This document shows, piece by piece, positions 61,938 to 64,000 of a stretch of DNA of 64,000 nucleotides. The notes beneath the pieces are model-generated. The model worked only from the letters and a program-made list of their open reading frames with translations. It had not been told where the DNA came from and made no database searches. The stretch spans positions 1 through 64,000 of the forward strand of contig CAVSME010000008.1 of the NCBI GenBank assembly GCA_963728985.1, read 5' to 3'. This DNA is from DASXAI01 sp963728985 (GTDB taxonomy: Bacteria > Actinomycetota > Acidimicrobiia > Acidimicrobiales > Ilumatobacteraceae). The position numbers and the translations under genes are program-made. Each line of letters starts with the position of its first letter. Position 1 is the stretch's first letter.

Positions 61938-63130
61938 CGCGCCGTTCGGGCGACGTTCAGCAGCAAGCCACCGGCAGCCATCATGACGAGCAGCGACGAG
62001 CCGCCGAAGGACACGAAGGGCAGCGTCAGGCCGGTGAGCGGCATCATGCCCACGACACCGCCGATGTTGATGAGCGCCTGCGTCAGCACCCACGCCGTCA
62101 CGCCACCGGCCAGCAGCATGCCGAAGCGGTCCTTGGCCCGCAGCGCGACCTGGACGCCGAGCAGTCCGAAGGCCACGAACAGGCCACACACCGCCAGCAC
62201 CCCGACGAACCCGAGCTCCTCGGCGATGATGGCGAAGATGAAGTCGGTGTGGGCCTCCGGCAAGAAGCCCCACTTCAGCTTGCTGGCGCCCAGGCCGACC
62301 CCGGTGACACCGCCCGACGCGATGCCGATGAGCGACTGCCACACCTGGAAGCCGGAGTCCTGCTTGTGCTGGGCCAGGTTGAGGAACGCCAGCCACCGGT
62401 CGCGGCGGTAGTCGGCGCTCATCACGAATGCCATGCCGGCCACCGTGGCCAGCCCGGCCGTGGCCCCGAGGGGGATCAGCGGCGAGCCCGCGATGAAGGC
62501 CACACCGAGGACGATGGCCGCCATCACCAGCGCCCCGCCGAGGTCCGGCTGGAGCATGAGGAGCACACCGGACGCGCCGAGCACGACGAGCATCGGGTAC
62601 AGCGTGGCCTTCAGCTCGTGCATGCGATCAGCGCGCCGGGCCAGCAGGTCGGCGCAGTAGAGCAGCAGCGCGAACTTCAGTACCTCGGCCGGCTGGACGG
62701 CGAAGTAACCGAGGTGGATCCAGGCGCGGGCGCCGTTCACCGTCACGCCGATGCCGGGCACGAGCACCACCACCATGAGCCCGAAGGCACCGATCAGCGC
62801 GAGCGGGATCAGCCGGCGCCAGAAGTGGTACGGCACCTTGGCCGTCAGCAGCAGCGCGCCGATGCCGAGCACCGTCCACACCGCCTGCTTGATGAAGTAC
62901 GTCCATGCCGAGCCGTCGGTGTGCAGTGCCAGCACCGACGACGCCGACAGCACCATGACGAGCCCGAGGCCGACGAGGATGGCGATGATCACCGCCAGCC
63001 CGTAGAACTGCATCGGCGGCGGCACGCGCCGGGCCTTGCGGCGACGCTGTGCCGTGGGGTGCCGACCTTTGGATGCGTCCCGCTCGAGCGGATCGACGGC
63101 CCCGGCATCGATCGTCTTGATCTTGCTCAC
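61934..63130 (-). CDS. ftsW: Peptidoglycan polymerase FtsW
   Basis: The 398-residue SEDS protein has about ten membrane helices and the conserved blocks LGYFAVQPAEVLKFALLLY, MLQPDLGGALV, HTDFIFAIIAEELGF and LTGLTLPFVSFGGSSLL. It polymerises lipid II at the septum. It starts at GTG 63130 (overlapping the murD stop) with a basic cytosolic N-terminus. A longer in-frame reading to 63214 lies inside murD. Confidence 0.94.
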   Translation of the reverse strand: MSKIKTIDAGAVDPLERDASKGRHPTAQRRRKARRVPPPMQFYGLAVIIAILVGLGLVMVLSASSVLALHTDGSAWTYFIKQAVWTVLGIGALLLTAKVPYHFWRRLIPLALIGAFGLMVVVLVPGIGVTVNGARAWIHLGYFAVQPAEVLKFALLLYCADLLARRADRMHELKATLYPMLVVLGASGVLLMLQPDLGGALVMAAIVLGVAFIAGSPLIPLGATAGLATVAGMAFVMSADYRRDRWLAFLNLAQHKQDSGFQVWQSLIGIASGGVTGVGLGASKLKWGFLPEAHTDFIFAIIAEELGFVGVLAVCGLFVAFGLLGVQVALRAKDRFGMLLAGGVTAWVLTQALINIGGVVGMMPLTGLTLPFVSFGGSSLLVMMAAGGLLLNVARTAR

Positions 63131-64000
63131 GATCCCTCCATGTGTCGTCGAACGGCGCTGACGAAGTCGTCGCCGCGCTCGGCGTAGCCCCGGTACCAGT
63201 CGAAGCTGGCGCAACCGGGCGACAGCAGCACGACGTCGCCGGGCTGGGCGAGTTCGCGGGCCAGCGCCACCGCGGCGTCCATGTCCGCCGCCGATGTCAC
63301 GGCGCAGACACTGGCGAAGGCGGCCTCGACCTCGCCGGCGGCCTCGCCGATGGCCACGACGGCCCGCATCCGCTCCGGCTCCCCGGCCATGGCGGTGAGA
63401 TCGAGGCCCTTGTTGCGGCCGCCTGCCACCAGCACCACGTGCTCGAAGGAGCGGATGGCGGTCAGCGCCGCGTGCGGGGTCGTGGCCTTGGAGTCGTCGT
63501 AGTACTCGACGCCGTCGCGCTCGGCCACCTGCTCGATCCGGTGATGGGGTCCGTGGAACGTGGCCAGCGCGGCGGCGACGCCGTCGATCGTGGCGAGGCC
63601 GGGCTCGAGCACCAGCGCGGCGGCGGCCAGCGCGTTGGTGATGTCATGCGGCAGGCGGCGGCGCAATGAAGCTACCTCGGCCAGCCGACCCTGCGGCCCC
63701 ACCAGCCAGCCCTCGGCCTCGTGGTAGTCGGCGCCGGCGGCACCGAACGTGACGTGGCGGCCCGGCGCGGTCGCGAGGTGGTCCATCACGACGGGATCGT
63801 CGACGAAGCCGATCGCCGCATCGAATGATTGCTGGTGCAACCAGATGCGGCTCTTGGCGGCACCGTAGGTGGCCATCGAGGCGTGCCAGTCGAGGTGGTC
63901 CTCGGCGAGGTTGAGCCAGGCCGCGGCCACCGGTCGGAAGCACGTCGTGCGGGCCAGCTGGAAGCTCGTGCACTCCACGACGAACGCCTCGACGTCGAGA
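63127..64000 (-). CDS. murD: UDP-N-acetylmuramoylalanine--D-glutamate ligase, 5' end outside window
   Basis: About 290 C-terminal residues are visible. The frame enters from the right edge with VVECTSFQL, then PVAAAWLNLAEDHLDWH, KSRIW, PHHRIEQVAERDGVEYYDDSKATTPHA in parts, and LVAGGRNKGLDL. These are MurD central and C-terminal features, including the DSKAT and GG-KG motifs. The N-terminal Rossmann and P-loop parts lie outside. It adds D-glutamate to UDP-MurNAc-L-Ala. Confidence 0.95.
   Translation of the reverse strand, partial: LDVEAFVVECTSFQLARTTCFRPVAAAWLNLAEDHLDWHASMATYGAAKSRIWLHQQSFDAAIGFVDDPVVMDHLATAPGRHVTFGAAGADYHEAEGWLVGPQGRLAEVASLRRRLPHDITNALAAAALVLEPGLATIDGVAAALATFHGPHHRIEQVAERDGVEYYDDSKATTPHAALTAIRSFEHVVLVAGGRNKGLDLTAMAGEPERMRAVVAIGEAAGEVEAAFASVCAVTSAADMDAAVALARELAQPGDVVLLSPGCASFDWYRGYAERGDDFVSAVRRHMEGS

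Noticed and set aside
59397..62396. A single MurG-MurC fusion of about 1000 residues
   Set aside because: Again the result of an indel near 61262; the middle part is out-of-frame murG and the true murG stop overlaps the murC start.
1..64000. CRISPR arrays, tRNA and rRNA genes
   Set aside because: No regularly spaced repeats, no cloverleaf with a plausible TTC-loop, and no rRNA-like sequence were noticed. A tRNAscan run would be decisive.

Overview
The window is very GC-rich DNA from a free-living actinobacterium, most likely of the Acidimicrobiia/Ilumatobacter type. That is an inference from gene content; no rRNA is present to test it. Supporting content: a phosphatidylinositol-mannoside acyltransferase next to a PI-phosphate-type synthase, the mycothiol ligase MshC, F420 enzymes (NpdG and a luciferase-like oxidoreductase), the proteasome activator Bpa, DivIVA/Wag31, SepF, a dcw cluster without ftsA, and a T-box in front of ileS. 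I see no tRNA, rRNA, CRISPR array, complete insertion sequence or integrase.

Layout. 1-7165: lipid and translation block on the minus strand (thrS, HIT protein, pgsA, patA), interrupted by an EF-G-like GTPase and an orphan partner. 7208-9745: plsC, mshC, npdG. 9793-15179: fabI/inhA-like reductase, a repeat-flanked AbiEi/DUF559 protein, acyl-CoA synthetase, MaoC hydratase, LLM oxidoreductase. 15214-20788: lytic transglycosylase, ECF sigma factor with a partner, acyl-CoA synthetase, small membrane protein. 20810-29022: menaquinone genes menG, menF, menD, menH, menA, menB, menE on alternating strands (no menC here), with a FrnE-like oxidoreductase. 29019-34606: an SDR, then a xylose-type ABC importer with a ROK regulator. 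34838-41281: SDR, DUF255 thioredoxin-like protein, GH25 lysozyme-like protein, iron permease, nitroreductase, unknown gene. 41442-49815: dnaE, bpa, phosphodiesterase, Rrf2 regulator, rluD, lspA, degenerate DksA, DUF167. 49812-64000: ileS with T-box, divIVA, yggT, sepF, yggS, yfiH, ftsZ, ftsQ, murB, murC, murG, ftsW, murD (partial). Most dcw genes overlap by 4 bases (GTGA/ATGA), implying translational coupling.

Two things stand out. First, seven conserved genes (menF, menA, menE, an SDR, ileS, yfiH, murG) are each broken by what looks like a single-base indel, mostly in G/C runs. Because ileS and murG are essential, sequence error is the simplest explanation. Second, at least three families of short intergenic repeats are scattered through the window. 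One flanks the AbiEi/DUF559 gene as perfect 22-bp inverted copies. One is a palindromic element found mostly behind genes. One is a start-codon module encoding a peptide like MSERSELIRDTV at stop/start junctions. The repeats supply real start codons, stop codons and tiny coupling ORFs.

No intergenic stretch exceeds 300 bases; the larger gaps are described as their own features.
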